Source: Flavicella sp963932955 (GTDB lineage: Bacteria; Bacteroidota; Bacteroidia; Flavobacteriales; Flavobacteriaceae). Taken from it: a stretch of 64,000 nt of DNA. The DNA is taken from positions 1 through 64,000 of the forward strand of contig CAWVRK010000007.1 in NCBI GenBank assembly GCA_963932955.1. Direction: 5' to 3'. Both the position numbers and the translations under genes were made by a program. The notes beneath the pieces are model-generated. The model was not told where the DNA came from. It searched no databases and was given only the letters and a program-made list of their open reading frames with translations. This document shows, in pieces, positions 17,831 through 26,382 of this stretch (its first letter is position 1; every line of letters begins with the position of its first letter).

Positions 17831-18892
17831 TCAATGGATCACGTAGTGGTTGACATTTTCATAATTCCGAACTACAAAATCAAATGCAACTCTTAGGATT
17901 GCTCCCATATTTTTACAGGTTTTAAACCTTTTGTCTTTGGTGTAATCGAAAAGGTCTTTTCGCAGTCTTTTCACTTTTTCTTCAGACGATATTTGGTCTT
18001 CTGACATACACTCTAATAAGAAATTGATGCGGTCGTTTACCCGAATGATTCGCTTTGAAATGGCAGACCGTTCCTCGATTTTATATTGCTGAATAGATTC
18101 CTCTCTCAAATTGTTGTGAACCATTTCCACAAACTTACCATTTTCCTTTAAAAATTGCGGCATGTATACTTTGATCCTTCCTTCGTAGGACTGTTGATCA
18201 AAATCAATGGCCCTGATTCGAAATTGAACCTGATCAAAATCGTGGGTAGGCACAATGACATAGTTGTAAGAACGCATGTCTCCCAAGAGGCGAAGTATGC
18301 AACGTTCATTGAATTTTACAAATTCCTTTGCCAATTGTTTTTGATCTCTGGAAGAGAAATCTTCATAACCTTCGCTCATAAATACATCTCCAGGAATTCC
18401 CTGTATGTGTTCTTCCACCAAGGTGTCTTTGTGCACTAAAAAATTGATGCGATCTGGAGACAAAAGGTGCTCAATTTCTAAGCCGTATACTCGAGATGCA
18501 TCTGCGCGTTTGATGTACATGTACATGTAATTGTCATTCAACACATTTCGAATTTTGATGCGGAAAGGTTTGGAATTCCCAAATGTACAATAGTCAATTG
18601 CATCCACATTTAGGTATGGCAAGGAGCCGTCACTTCCATCTGCATGGAGAATGGTGTAGATTTTTTTCAAACTCAAATCGATCTCATCTCTTTCGTATTC
18701 CTTGTAATACACTCGAATCCACAAGGTGTCTGCTCCCGTTTTATCAAAGACCTCAACCGACCCCGAATAACGCAGCAAATCGTCGTAAAAAACCGGCATC
18801 ATGACGTTCCTGCTGTACCGTGTCAAGTAGGTGCTCAGTTTTTTACTTATGGGAAAACTTGGCTTTTTTTTAGAGATTAACTTTTCTTGCAT
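17831..18892 (-). CDS. unrecognised protein with kinase-like motifs
   Basis: A 353-residue cytoplasmic protein of unknown function. Several spots resemble a protein-kinase or aminoglycoside-kinase fold: a possible beta-3 Lys in YIKRAD (K128) with Glu residues following (139-141), a hinge-like VEEHI (159-163), LGDMRSYNYVIV (D205, N210) like the HGDxxxxN catalytic loop, and RIRAIDFDQ (DFD at 230-232) in place of DFG. There is no glycine-rich loop I can point to. I start at ATG 18892 (MQEKLISKKK) rather than a TTG three codons upstream. It ends convergently to the PRiA4-family gene. Confidence 0.65.
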   Translation of the reverse strand: MQEKLISKKKPSFPISKKLSTYLTRYSRNVMMPVFYDDLLRYSGSVEVFDKTGADTLWIRVYYKEYERDEIDLSLKKIYTILHADGSDGSLPYLNVDAIDYCTFGNSKPFRIKIRNVLNDNYMYMYIKRADASRVYGLEIEHLLSPDRINFLVHKDTLVEEHIQGIPGDVFMSEGYEDFSSRDQKQLAKEFVKFNERCILRLLGDMRSYNYVIVPTHDFDQVQFRIRAIDFDQQSYEGRIKVYMPQFLKENGKFVEMVHNNLREESIQQYKIEERSAISKRIIRVNDRINFLLECMSEDQISSEEKVKRLRKDLFDYTKDKRFKTCKNMGAILRVAFDFVVRNYENVNHYVIH

Positions 18893-19005
18893 AAAATTCA
18901 ACGGGATGAGATGTCAATAAAAATTCTAGAATGCTTCAAATTCAAATTTAGGATAAAAAAACCAAAACCGCTCTTTTTAAACGCATCGGAAAACACGGCA
19001 AAAAA

Positions 19006-19031
19006 AAACGAAGGTCGCAAGACCCTCGTTT
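19006..19031 (-). terminator. intrinsic terminator of trxA
   Basis: On the minus strand an 11-bp stem (AAACGAGGGTC with GACCTTCGTTT, one G-U pair) closes a 4-nt loop and runs into eight or more U residues. It begins about 25 bases after the thioredoxin stop. Confidence 0.85.
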
Positions 19032-19057
19032 ATCTGTTTTATTTCAAAGCAAAACAC

Positions 19058-19375
19058 CTACAAAACTGCATCGATCTTTGCTGCATAGGTCGCTTTGGGA
19101 GCAACACCTACTTGCTTGTCTACCACTTCACCGTCTTTGAACAAAAGGACCGTTGGAATGTTGCGCACTCCGTATTTGGCAGCAAATTCTTGGTTGTTGT
19201 CTACATCTACTTTTCCAACAACAGCCTTGCCCGAATAATCGTTGCTCAAATCTTCGATGATGGGCCCTACCATTCTACAAGGTCCACACCAAGTTGCCCA
19301 AAAATCAACTAATACAGGTTGAGTGGATTTCAATACGACTTCTTCGAAGGTTGCGTCTGTAATTTCTAATGCCAT
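19058..19375 (-). CDS. trxA: thioredoxin
   Basis: A 105-residue thioredoxin, the general cytoplasmic disulfide reductase. The active site WCGPC places the cysteines at C30 and C33. The cis-Pro is in RNIPTVLLF and the structural core DFWATWCGPCR is standard. There is no signal peptide. It is a single-gene unit with its own promoter and terminator. Confidence 0.95.
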   Translation of the reverse strand: MALEITDATFEEVVLKSTQPVLVDFWATWCGPCRMVGPIIEDLSNDYSGKAVVGKVDVDNNQEFAAKYGVRNIPTVLLFKDGEVVDKQVGVAPKATYAAKIDAVL

Positions 19376-19411
19376 AATATTTTTTTTTAATTTCTATTGA
19401 GTTATCACTTA

Positions 19412-19419
19412 CAAAAGTA
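19412..19419 (-). promoter_or_regulatory. promoter of trxA
   Basis: The minus strand reads TACTTTTG, matching TAnnTTTG, with TTCG about 16 bases upstream. The trxA ATG is 37 bases downstream. Confidence 0.55.
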
Positions 19420-19493
19420 ATAAAATAAACGAATCCAAACTTCCTGTTCAAATCACTTTTTCTTATAGCCCTATTTGCCCAATTGATGCCGTA

Positions 19494-20453
19494 CTAAAAA
19501 ACCTCTTTCGCAATTTTGACAATGTTGTCGGATTTCCCCATGGAATAGTAATGTACTGTGGGGACTCCAAAAGCAATCAACTCCTTGCTTTGTTGAATAG
19601 CCCATTCAATTCCTACCTGGCGAATGGCTAGGCGATCTCCCTTGCAAGCAAGCACCGATTTTTCCAAGGCCAAAGGCAAATCCAAACTAAAAACTTTTGG
19701 AAGAATTTGAAGGTGTCTTTCAACTGCTATGGGCTTGATGCCCGGAATGATAGGGATGTCAATACCGATGTTTCTGGCAGCTGCCACAAAATCAATGTAT
19801 TTTTGATTGTCAAAAAACATCTGAGTGACCACATAGTCCGCTCCTGCTGCTACCTTTTCTTTCAAACGCAGCAAGTCCGATTCCAAACTAGGAGACTCAA
19901 AGTGCTTTTCGGGATATCCAGCCACACCGATACAGAAATTTGGTTTGTGGGGAGTTTCGATGGTCTCGTGTAAAAATTTTCCCGTATTCAAATCGGAAAT
20001 TTGTGCCACCAATTCCGTCGCGTAATGATTCCCTCCTGAAACGGGAGAAAATTGCTGTTCATGTTTCATAGCATCACCGCGAAGTGCCATTACATTGTCA
20101 ATTCCTAAATAATGACAATCCACCAAAACATACTCGGTTTCCTCTCGTGTAAAACCACCACACAAGACATGTGGCACAGGGTCCACGTCGTATTTGTATT
20201 TCAACGAAGCACAAATACCAACCGTCCCCGGACGCATACGCGTTACTTTGCGCTCCAACAACCCATTGCCTTTGTCGAGGTAAACGTATTCCTCTCTCGA
20301 GGTGGTGACATCGATAAAAGGAGGTTTGAATTCCATCAAAGGATCGATGTTGTCATACAACTTTTGAATGTTTTGTCCTTTTACAGGAGGTACGATTTCA
20401 AATGAAAACAAGGTGTTTCCTTGGGCATTTTCTATATGGTCTACTACTTTCAT
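19494..20453 (-). CDS. metF: methylenetetrahydrofolate reductase
   Basis: A 319-residue flavoenzyme that reduces 5,10-methylene-THF to 5-methyl-THF, the methyl donor for MetH. The TIM-barrel marks are SFEIVPP near the N-terminus, FIDVTTSREEY, LGIDNVMALRGD, and GADYVVTQMFFDN. It follows the MetH C-terminal gene by 40 bases, so it is the third gene of the riboswitch-controlled methionine operon. ATG at 20453. Confidence 0.95.
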   Translation of the reverse strand: MKVVDHIENAQGNTLFSFEIVPPVKGQNIQKLYDNIDPLMEFKPPFIDVTTSREEYVYLDKGNGLLERKVTRMRPGTVGICASLKYKYDVDPVPHVLCGGFTREETEYVLVDCHYLGIDNVMALRGDAMKHEQQFSPVSGGNHYATELVAQISDLNTGKFLHETIETPHKPNFCIGVAGYPEKHFESPSLESDLLRLKEKVAAGADYVVTQMFFDNQKYIDFVAAARNIGIDIPIIPGIKPIAVERHLQILPKVFSLDLPLALEKSVLACKGDRLAIRQVGIEWAIQQSKELIAFGVPTVHYYSMGKSDNIVKIAKEVF

Positions 20454-20493
20454 TTCTCTTTTCTGATTTGAGTTTTTGAATGTTTTTTCAAAA

Positions 20494-23184
20494 CTACTCG
20501 TTTAAATTTGGTTGCAACCAACGTTCTGCCACTTCTTTTGTATACCCTCTTCGTTTGGCAAAGTCATGTACCTGTTCTTTGGTGATTTTTCCCAAGCCAA
20601 AATAGCGAGATTGGGGGTGTGAAAAGTACAAACCTGAAACGGAAGCTGTTGGCCACATGGCCAAGCTTTCGGTGAGCGTTACACCAATGTTTTTTTCTAC
20701 ATCCAACAAACGCCAAAGGGTTCTTTTTTCTGTATGATCTGGACAAGCAGGATATCCTGGTGCAGGACGAATTCCTTGGTATTCCTCGCGAATCAAATCT
20801 TCATTCGATAAATTCTCAGCGGAAGCATAGCCCCAAAACTCTTTTCGAACTTTGTCGTGTAAATACTCTGCAAATGCTTCTGCGAAACGATCTCCCAAAG
20901 CTTTGACCATGATGCTGTTATAATCGTCTAAGTCTTCTTTGTATTTTTCTGCTATTTCTTCAACACCAAACCCCGTAGTTACACAAAAACCTCCTATATA
21001 ATCTTGCAAGCCTGTTTCTTTTGGGGCTACAAAATCTGCCAAAGCAATATTTGGTTTCCCTGCTCCTTTTTTAGATTGCTGACGTAAGGTCAAGATGGTT
21101 TCAAGAACCTCCGTTCTATTTGCATCTGTATATACTTCTATATCATCAGCGTTTTCTTTTGTATTGGCAGCAAACAATCCATAGACCGCTTTTGCTGTAA
21201 ACCATTTTTCATCTAAAATACGAGTCAACATTTCCGTTGCATCTTTAAACAACTCAGATGCCTGCTCCCCTACTACGGCATCTGTTAATATTGCAGGATA
21301 CTTTCCATGCAATTCCCAAGATTGAAAAAAGGGTGTCCAGTCTAAATAAGGTACGAGTTCGTTAAAATCTAAATCCTCCATTACCGCCACTCCTAATTTC
21401 TTAGGTTTGTATAGATTCTCAGCATTCCAATCGATCTTAAATTTATTCGCCCTTGCTTCTTCTAGTGGCAGGTACACTTTTTTACGAGCACGGTTTAAAT
21501 ATCCGTCGCGTAACTTGTCATATTCTGCATAGGTTTCTTTTAGGAATTCTCCACGGGTATTTTCATTGATCAAAGTACTCACTACAGGTACCGACCTAGA
21601 AGCATCTAAAACATGCACAACTCCATGATCGTATTGCTCAGCAATTTTTACAGCTGTATGGGCCCTTGAAGTAGTAGCACCTCCAATCAACAAAGGAATT
21701 TCAAAACCCAACCGCTTCATTTCTTTCGCGATATGAACCATTTCGTCCAAAGAAGGGGTGATTAAGCCACTCAAACCTATGACATCTACCTGATGTTTTT
21801 GAGCTTCTTCTAATATTTTTTCGGGCGGCACCATGACCCCCAAATCTACAATCTCATAATTGTTACAGGCCAAGACGACACCTACGATGTTTTTACCAAT
21901 ATCGTGGACATCTCCTTTAACGGTTGCCAACAAGACTTTTCCTTGTGCTCTTGAATTTTCGTCTTTTTCTGCTTCGATAAAAGGCATTAAATGGGCCACC
22001 GCTTTTTTCATGACACGTGCCGATTTGACGACTTGCGGCAAAAACATTTTCCCTTCGCCAAACAAGTCCCCCACAACACCCATTCCGATCATCAAATTAA
22101 CTTCGATCACTTCCAACGGTTTTGCTGCCAAGAGACGTGCTTCTTCTACATCTTCTACTATAAAGGTATCCAATCCTTTGACCAGAGAGTGTGTGATTCG
22201 GTCTTGCAACTGTTTCTCTCTCCATTCCAATTGCTGTACTTGGGTTTTGACAACACCTTTGACAGAGTCAGCAAAATCCAAAAGGCGCTCGGTGGCATCG
22301 GCTCTTCTGTCGAGGATGACATCTTCGACATGTTCCAACAATTCTTTTGGAATGTCGTCGTAAACTTCTAACATTGAAGGGTTTACAATTCCCATGTTCA
22401 TGCCTTTTTGGATGGCATGGTACAAAAACACGGAATGCATGGCTTCTCGAACGGTATTGTTTCCTCGAAAAGAAAACGACACATTGCTCACACCCCCACT
22501 CACACTTGCATTTGTCAGATGGCTCCGCACCCAATGAGTCGCTTCGATAAAATCAATGGCATTGCGGCGGTGTTCTTCCATCCCGGTTGCAACAGGGAAA
22601 ATATTCAAATCAAAAATGATGTCCTCGGAAGGAAAACCGAGTTCGTTCACCATGATGTTGTAGGACCTTTGGGCAATCTCACAACGACGTTCGTAATTGT
22701 CTGCTTGCCCGACTTCGTCAAAGGCCATTACAATGACGGCAGCTCCATACCGTTTTAAGAGTTTTACTTGATGTCGAAAAACGTCTTCTCCTTCTTTTAA
22801 GGATATGGAATTGACCACACATTTTCCTTGCACTACCTGCAGGCCAGCTTCAATGATCTCCCATTTGGAACTGTCGATCATAATGGGGACACGAGAGATG
22901 TCCGGTTCGGCCATGATCAAGTGCAAAAAACGCACCATGGCTTCTTTCCCGTCAATCATCCCATCGTCCATGTTAATGTCGATGATTTGAGCACCCCCCT
23001 CTACTTGTTCTCTTGCAATAGCGAGTGCCTCGTCATACTTTTCTTCTTTGACCAAACGAAGAAACTTACGAGAACCTGCCACATTGGTTCGTTCTCCTAT
23101 GTTTGTAAAGTTGCTTTGTGGACTTAAAACCAAGGGTTCTAGTCCTGACAACTTTAGGTAATTTGTTTGTTTGATCGCTTGCAT
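20494..23184 (-). CDS. metH: cobalamin-dependent methionine synthase, folate/B12/activation part
   Basis: An 896-residue protein equal to MetH without its homocysteine domain. In order: the pterin-binding domain (about 20-290, with FTNIGERTNVAGSRKF), a B12-binding cap helix region, the cobalamin domain with the base-off motif D425-x-H427-x2-G430, and the SAM-binding reactivation domain (about 560-896, with RPAPGYPACPDH). The missing homocysteine-binding domain is encoded by the preceding gene 41 bases away, so the enzyme works as two polypeptides. Confidence 0.95.
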   Translation of the reverse strand: MQAIKQTNYLKLSGLEPLVLSPQSNFTNIGERTNVAGSRKFLRLVKEEKYDEALAIAREQVEGGAQIIDINMDDGMIDGKEAMVRFLHLIMAEPDISRVPIMIDSSKWEIIEAGLQVVQGKCVVNSISLKEGEDVFRHQVKLLKRYGAAVIVMAFDEVGQADNYERRCEIAQRSYNIMVNELGFPSEDIIFDLNIFPVATGMEEHRRNAIDFIEATHWVRSHLTNASVSGGVSNVSFSFRGNNTVREAMHSVFLYHAIQKGMNMGIVNPSMLEVYDDIPKELLEHVEDVILDRRADATERLLDFADSVKGVVKTQVQQLEWREKQLQDRITHSLVKGLDTFIVEDVEEARLLAAKPLEVIEVNLMIGMGVVGDLFGEGKMFLPQVVKSARVMKKAVAHLMPFIEAEKDENSRAQGKVLLATVKGDVHDIGKNIVGVVLACNNYEIVDLGVMVPPEKILEEAQKHQVDVIGLSGLITPSLDEMVHIAKEMKRLGFEIPLLIGGATTSRAHTAVKIAEQYDHGVVHVLDASRSVPVVSTLINENTRGEFLKETYAEYDKLRDGYLNRARKKVYLPLEEARANKFKIDWNAENLYKPKKLGVAVMEDLDFNELVPYLDWTPFFQSWELHGKYPAILTDAVVGEQASELFKDATEMLTRILDEKWFTAKAVYGLFAANTKENADDIEVYTDANRTEVLETILTLRQQSKKGAGKPNIALADFVAPKETGLQDYIGGFCVTTGFGVEEIAEKYKEDLDDYNSIMVKALGDRFAEAFAEYLHDKVRKEFWGYASAENLSNEDLIREEYQGIRPAPGYPACPDHTEKRTLWRLLDVEKNIGVTLTESLAMWPTASVSGLYFSHPQSRYFGLGKITKEQVHDFAKRRGYTKEVAERWLQPNLNE

Positions 23185-23225
23185 GCTGTTTTTGATATTA
23201 TCTATCTTTTAGTATCAATTACTTT

Positions 23226-24233
23226 CTATTTATTGTTCTGAAAGGCAATCTCTCTCGGTTTAAATTCGGTGACCAATTCGGCAATGGCTCGAATGTGATC
23301 GGGTGTCGTCCCACAGCAACCTCCTACGATGTTGACCAATTTTTTATCGAGGTATTCTTTGATCTGTGCAGCCATCTCTTGCGGACTTTCGTCGTATTCT
23401 CCAAAGGCGTTGGGCAAGCCTGCATTGGGATGTGCAGAAACTCCGTATGTTGTATTGCTGGCAATGGCTTGCAAATGCGGAATCAAGGCCTGGGCCCCCA
23501 AAGCACAATTCAAGCCCACACTCAAAAGAGGAATGTGAGATACAGAAATCAAAAAGGCTTCTGCTGTTTGACCAGATAAGGTTCGACCACTGGCATCAGT
23601 AATGGTCCCACTCAACATAACGGGTACTTCAATTTGTCGTTCTTCTTTGACTTCTTCTATGGCAAACAAAGCGGCTTTGGCATTCAAAGTGTCAAAAACT
23701 GTTTCTACCAAGAGTAAATCTGACCCTCCGTCCAACAATGCTTCTGCTTGTTGTTTGTAGGCGATTCGTAATTCGTCAAAAGTAATGGCTCTATAACCGG
23801 GGTCATTGACATCGGGAGACATGGACCCTGTCTTGTTGGTTGGTCCTATAGAACCCGCAACAAAACGTGGCTTTTTGGGCTGTGATGCTGTGAATTCATC
23901 CGCCACTTCTCTGGCAATTTTTGCAGCTTCAAAGTTCAATTGGTAGACATGGTCTTCCATTTCGTAATCGGCCATCGCAATGGTGGTACTTGAAAAAGTG
24001 TTGGTTTCCACAATGTCGGCTCCTGCTTCAAAATAGCTCCTATGAACAGCTTTGATCGCATCGGGTTGTGTGATGGAGAGCATGTCGTTGTTCCCTTTTA
24101 CAGACAAAGGCCAATTTTTGAATTGTGTTCCCCTAAAATCTTCTTCAGAAAAATGATAGGCTTGGAGCATGGTACCCATGGCTCCATCGAGGACCAAGAT
24201 GCGTTCTTTAAGTATTTCACCAATCGATTTCAT
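23226..24233 (-). CDS. homocysteine S-methyltransferase subunit of split MetH
   Basis: About 335 residues forming the Zn-dependent homocysteine-binding barrel of methionine synthase. Family marks are LVLDGAMGTMLQ at the start, VETNTFSSTTIA, the first zinc Cys in GLNCALGAQ, and the Cys pair in VGGCCGTTPDH near the end. I start at ATG 24233 (MKSIGEILKERI). Twenty basic codons upstream are in frame but fall in the riboswitch leader. It needs the folate/B12 protein encoded downstream for methionine synthesis. Confidence 0.93.
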   Translation of the reverse strand: MKSIGEILKERILVLDGAMGTMLQAYHFSEEDFRGTQFKNWPLSVKGNNDMLSITQPDAIKAVHRSYFEAGADIVETNTFSSTTIAMADYEMEDHVYQLNFEAAKIAREVADEFTASQPKKPRFVAGSIGPTNKTGSMSPDVNDPGYRAITFDELRIAYKQQAEALLDGGSDLLLVETVFDTLNAKAALFAIEEVKEERQIEVPVMLSGTITDASGRTLSGQTAEAFLISVSHIPLLSVGLNCALGAQALIPHLQAIASNTTYGVSAHPNAGLPNAFGEYDESPQEMAAQIKEYLDKKLVNIVGGCCGTTPDHIRAIAELVTEFKPREIAFQNNK

Positions 24234-24351
24234 TTCTTTTTCCTGTGATTTGTTTGTCCTATTTTTTGTTGTTCTTCGTTTACGAGCTAGCAAATCAATT
24301 TCTAAAATTGAAAAAACCGATAAAAAGAGGGGCTAAAAGACTGTTGTTTGC

Positions 24352-24466
24352 AGCTATCTTTCCGAGGGATCGGTAGAATATAGCACCTTCTTTAAATTTA
24401 TGTGCTGAAACACAAAGGGTTGCTAAGGCTTCAACAGGTCTAATCCTTCCGCCTTTCTTTATAACT
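24352..24466 (-). promoter_or_regulatory. SAM-I riboswitch (S-box leader) of the metH-metH-metF operon
   Basis: The minus strand holds the S-box core in order: AAAGAAAGGCGGAAGGAT, then GACCTGTTGAAGCC, TTAGCAACC, a variable hairpin (TGTGTTTCAGCACA), AAGGTGCTA, and the closing GATCCCTCGGAAAGATAG. The outer P1 stem pairs AGTTAT (24466-24461) with ATAGCT (24357-24352), allowing one G-U. S-adenosylmethionine binding should shut off the operon. The rest of the 24294-24773 gap is the promoter (24492-24499), the leader after the aptamer, and AT-rich sequence without visible features. Confidence 0.9.
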
Positions 24467-24491
24467 AATAATAAATATGTGAACTTTCCGG

Positions 24492-24499
24492 CAAAGATA
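24492..24499 (-). promoter_or_regulatory. promoter of the methionine operon
   Basis: The minus strand reads TATCTTTG, a perfect TAnnTTTG, about 25 bases upstream of the riboswitch aptamer. This supports the direction and the extent of the leader RNA. Confidence 0.6.
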
Positions 24500-24773
24500 G
24501 GCTATTTACACAATAAAAAAAACAGGTGTGTCCTGATTTTGAGCGTTGTTTTCTCAGCAAAACTCTTCTTAATTTTGTTTTACAAACAAATAAAAATAAG
24601 AGCTTAAGAACTTGTCAAAATCGAATAAAATATGTATATTAAGACGTCTTACTAATAGTGACCCAAGGCCAAACTTTATTTTGGTTTTCATTTTCCCCCG
24701 AGCAATTCAAGCATGTAGTCCAAAAACCCGTTTTTCTAGGACTATGATGAATCAACCCTAATTCTCGGAAATT

Positions 24774-25169
24774 ATGAAAATCAAAAATTACTCCTTAGTC
24801 CTTTTCGTGTGGTTTTGTTTGTTCACAACCCATAGCCATTCACAAAATCATCTTTTCAAAATCGACTCCTCATCCGATTGGCAATTTAAAAACGATGCTA
24901 CTTCTCATTCAAACAGGGTAAAACCTATCAAAGAAGGAGAAGAGGAAGAAGAGGCCGGCACACATCTTACATTTTATTTTAAAGATGCTGACGAAATGCT
25001 CTACATAAAGGAGATAAAGAGCTATGAAGAAGTACAAATTCGAGATCTCTTTGGGCAACTGAAATTTCGAGGCTTGGTTAAAAACCAACTTGACGCCTCT
25101 TTTTTGGTCTCTGGCGTTTATATTTTTGAAAGTCCTGGTCATGACACAACTATGTTTATAAGGCCTTAG
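24774..25169 (+). CDS. small secreted protein with a type IX sorting-like C-terminus
   Basis: A 131-residue protein with a signal peptide (MKIKNYSLVLFVWFCLF, cleaved after THSHSQ). The middle is a low-complexity acidic stretch (GEEEEEAG). The last 45 residues, with VQIRDLFGQLKFRG, then FLVSGVYIFES and a final MFIRP, follow the layout of the type A C-terminal signal of the Bacteroidota type IX secretion system (DxxG, then L.SGxYI, then K/R near the end). There is almost no cargo between the signal peptide and this domain. Function unknown. Confidence 0.6.
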   Translation: MKIKNYSLVLFVWFCLFTTHSHSQNHLFKIDSSSDWQFKNDATSHSNRVKPIKEGEEEEEAGTHLTFYFKDADEMLYIKEIKSYEEVQIRDLFGQLKFRGLVKNQLDASFLVSGVYIFESPGHDTTMFIRP

Positions 25170-25221
25170 TTCTTGTCTTGAGAGTCGAAAATAGGGAGGT
25201 ATTGGAGAGAGGTGTCTCCTG

Positions 25222-26196
25222 TTATTTACCCAACAAGCGATCGAGTACCCATGCTGTATGTGTTGCTGTCTTTCCTGAAGAAGGATGCGTGGCCTGGCCC
25301 AAAAGGTGTTCTTTTATTTTTTGGACGTGGTGACTCTGAATGTGTTTCGGATTTTCAATCAAGATACGCTCTTGAGCCGATACTGTTTCTAATTGCAAGG
25401 GAAGATCTTCAAAAACAGCAAAGCTTATTTTTCCTTGGTTTCCAAAAATCTCGACACGGTCTTCCCTTTTATAGGCACCAAAATTCCAAGCTCCCGAACC
25501 TGTGACTCCGGATTTGTGCACCCAACTGCCTACGACAGCATCCTTGGCAGTGTACAGATTTTGTTGGTTAAAAGCATGGCCTTGAACCTTTTCAATTGGC
25601 CCTAACAAGTGTAGTAACAAGTCCATACCATGACTTGCCAAATCGTCAAAATACCCCCCATAAGCAATGGATGCCTGCGTACGCCAATTTACAGCTCCTG
25701 AAAGATCGAGGGGACTGGCAGCTTTGCTCAAATGCAAACTTACATGGCGGATGTCTCCAATTTTCGAAACTTCCAACCAAGATCTTATCTTTTCAAAACG
25801 CGGCAATGAGCGGCGGTAATAAGCCACAAATAACGGGAGTTTTTTTACTTCAAAAGCTTCCTGGATGACCAAGCAATCCTCGTAAGAAGGAGCCATCGGT
25901 TTTTCGATGCAACAGATTTTTCCAGCCGCAGCGACTTTTAAGGCATAGCGAGCATGGCTGTCGGGAGGGGTAGCAATATAAATCGCATCGACTGCTGGAT
26001 CGTTGATCAGCGCATCAGCATCTCCGTAAAACTTAGGCACCTGGTGGCGTCTTGCATAGTCTTCCGCTTTGACAAGATCACGTCGCATGACTGCGTGCAA
26101 TTCAAATCCTGAAACTTGTTGGTATGCAGGACCGCTTTTGACTTCGGTTACATCACCACATCCGAGAATACCCCACTTGACTGTTTTTTCTATCAT
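25222..26196 (-). CDS. Gfo/Idh/MocA family oxidoreductase
   Basis: About 324 residues. The N-terminal Rossmann fold opens WGILGCGDVTEVKSGPAY, followed by AIYIATPPDSHARYAL and CIEKPMAPSYEDC, where the EKP motif carries the catalytic-region Lys. The C-terminal domain has GGYFDDLASHGMDLLLHLLG with the conserved Asp and His. These enzymes oxidise or reduce sugars, inositols or related compounds with NAD(P). The substrate is unknown. I start at ATG 26196. The upstream 26 in-frame codons do not belong to the family. Confidence 0.88.
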   Translation of the reverse strand: MIEKTVKWGILGCGDVTEVKSGPAYQQVSGFELHAVMRRDLVKAEDYARRHQVPKFYGDADALINDPAVDAIYIATPPDSHARYALKVAAAGKICCIEKPMAPSYEDCLVIQEAFEVKKLPLFVAYYRRSLPRFEKIRSWLEVSKIGDIRHVSLHLSKAASPLDLSGAVNWRTQASIAYGGYFDDLASHGMDLLLHLLGPIEKVQGHAFNQQNLYTAKDAVVGSWVHKSGVTGSGAWNFGAYKREDRVEIFGNQGKISFAVFEDLPLQLETVSAQERILIENPKHIQSHHVQKIKEHLLGQATHPSSGKTATHTAWVLDRLLGK

Positions 26197-26356
26197 TTTA
26201 CTGCATTTTACACCCTTATAAATTCGAAGTAACCCCTCTTCTGTAAAGCTAAAATAAGAAAGGCGCTCAGGCATGCAATGTATGGAAATTTCAAAAAAAA
26301 GAAAACCCTTACCATCCCTATTTTAGAACTCCTGCCGTTTCTTACATATTAATTGC

Positions 26357-26364
26357 TATTTTTG
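26357..26364 (+). promoter_or_regulatory. promoter of methyltransferase-ZIP transporter pair
   Basis: TATTTTTG matches TAnnTTTG, with GTTT 16 bases upstream. The ATG at 26383 is 18 bases downstream, giving a very short leader. Confidence 0.55.
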
Positions 26365-26382
26365 CGCAAAACCACACGTTTT

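Noticed and set aside
20454..23225. Frameshift or assembly error splitting metH
   Set aside because: Each part has its own start and stop and a gap of about 40 bases, and this arrangement is normal in the phylum.
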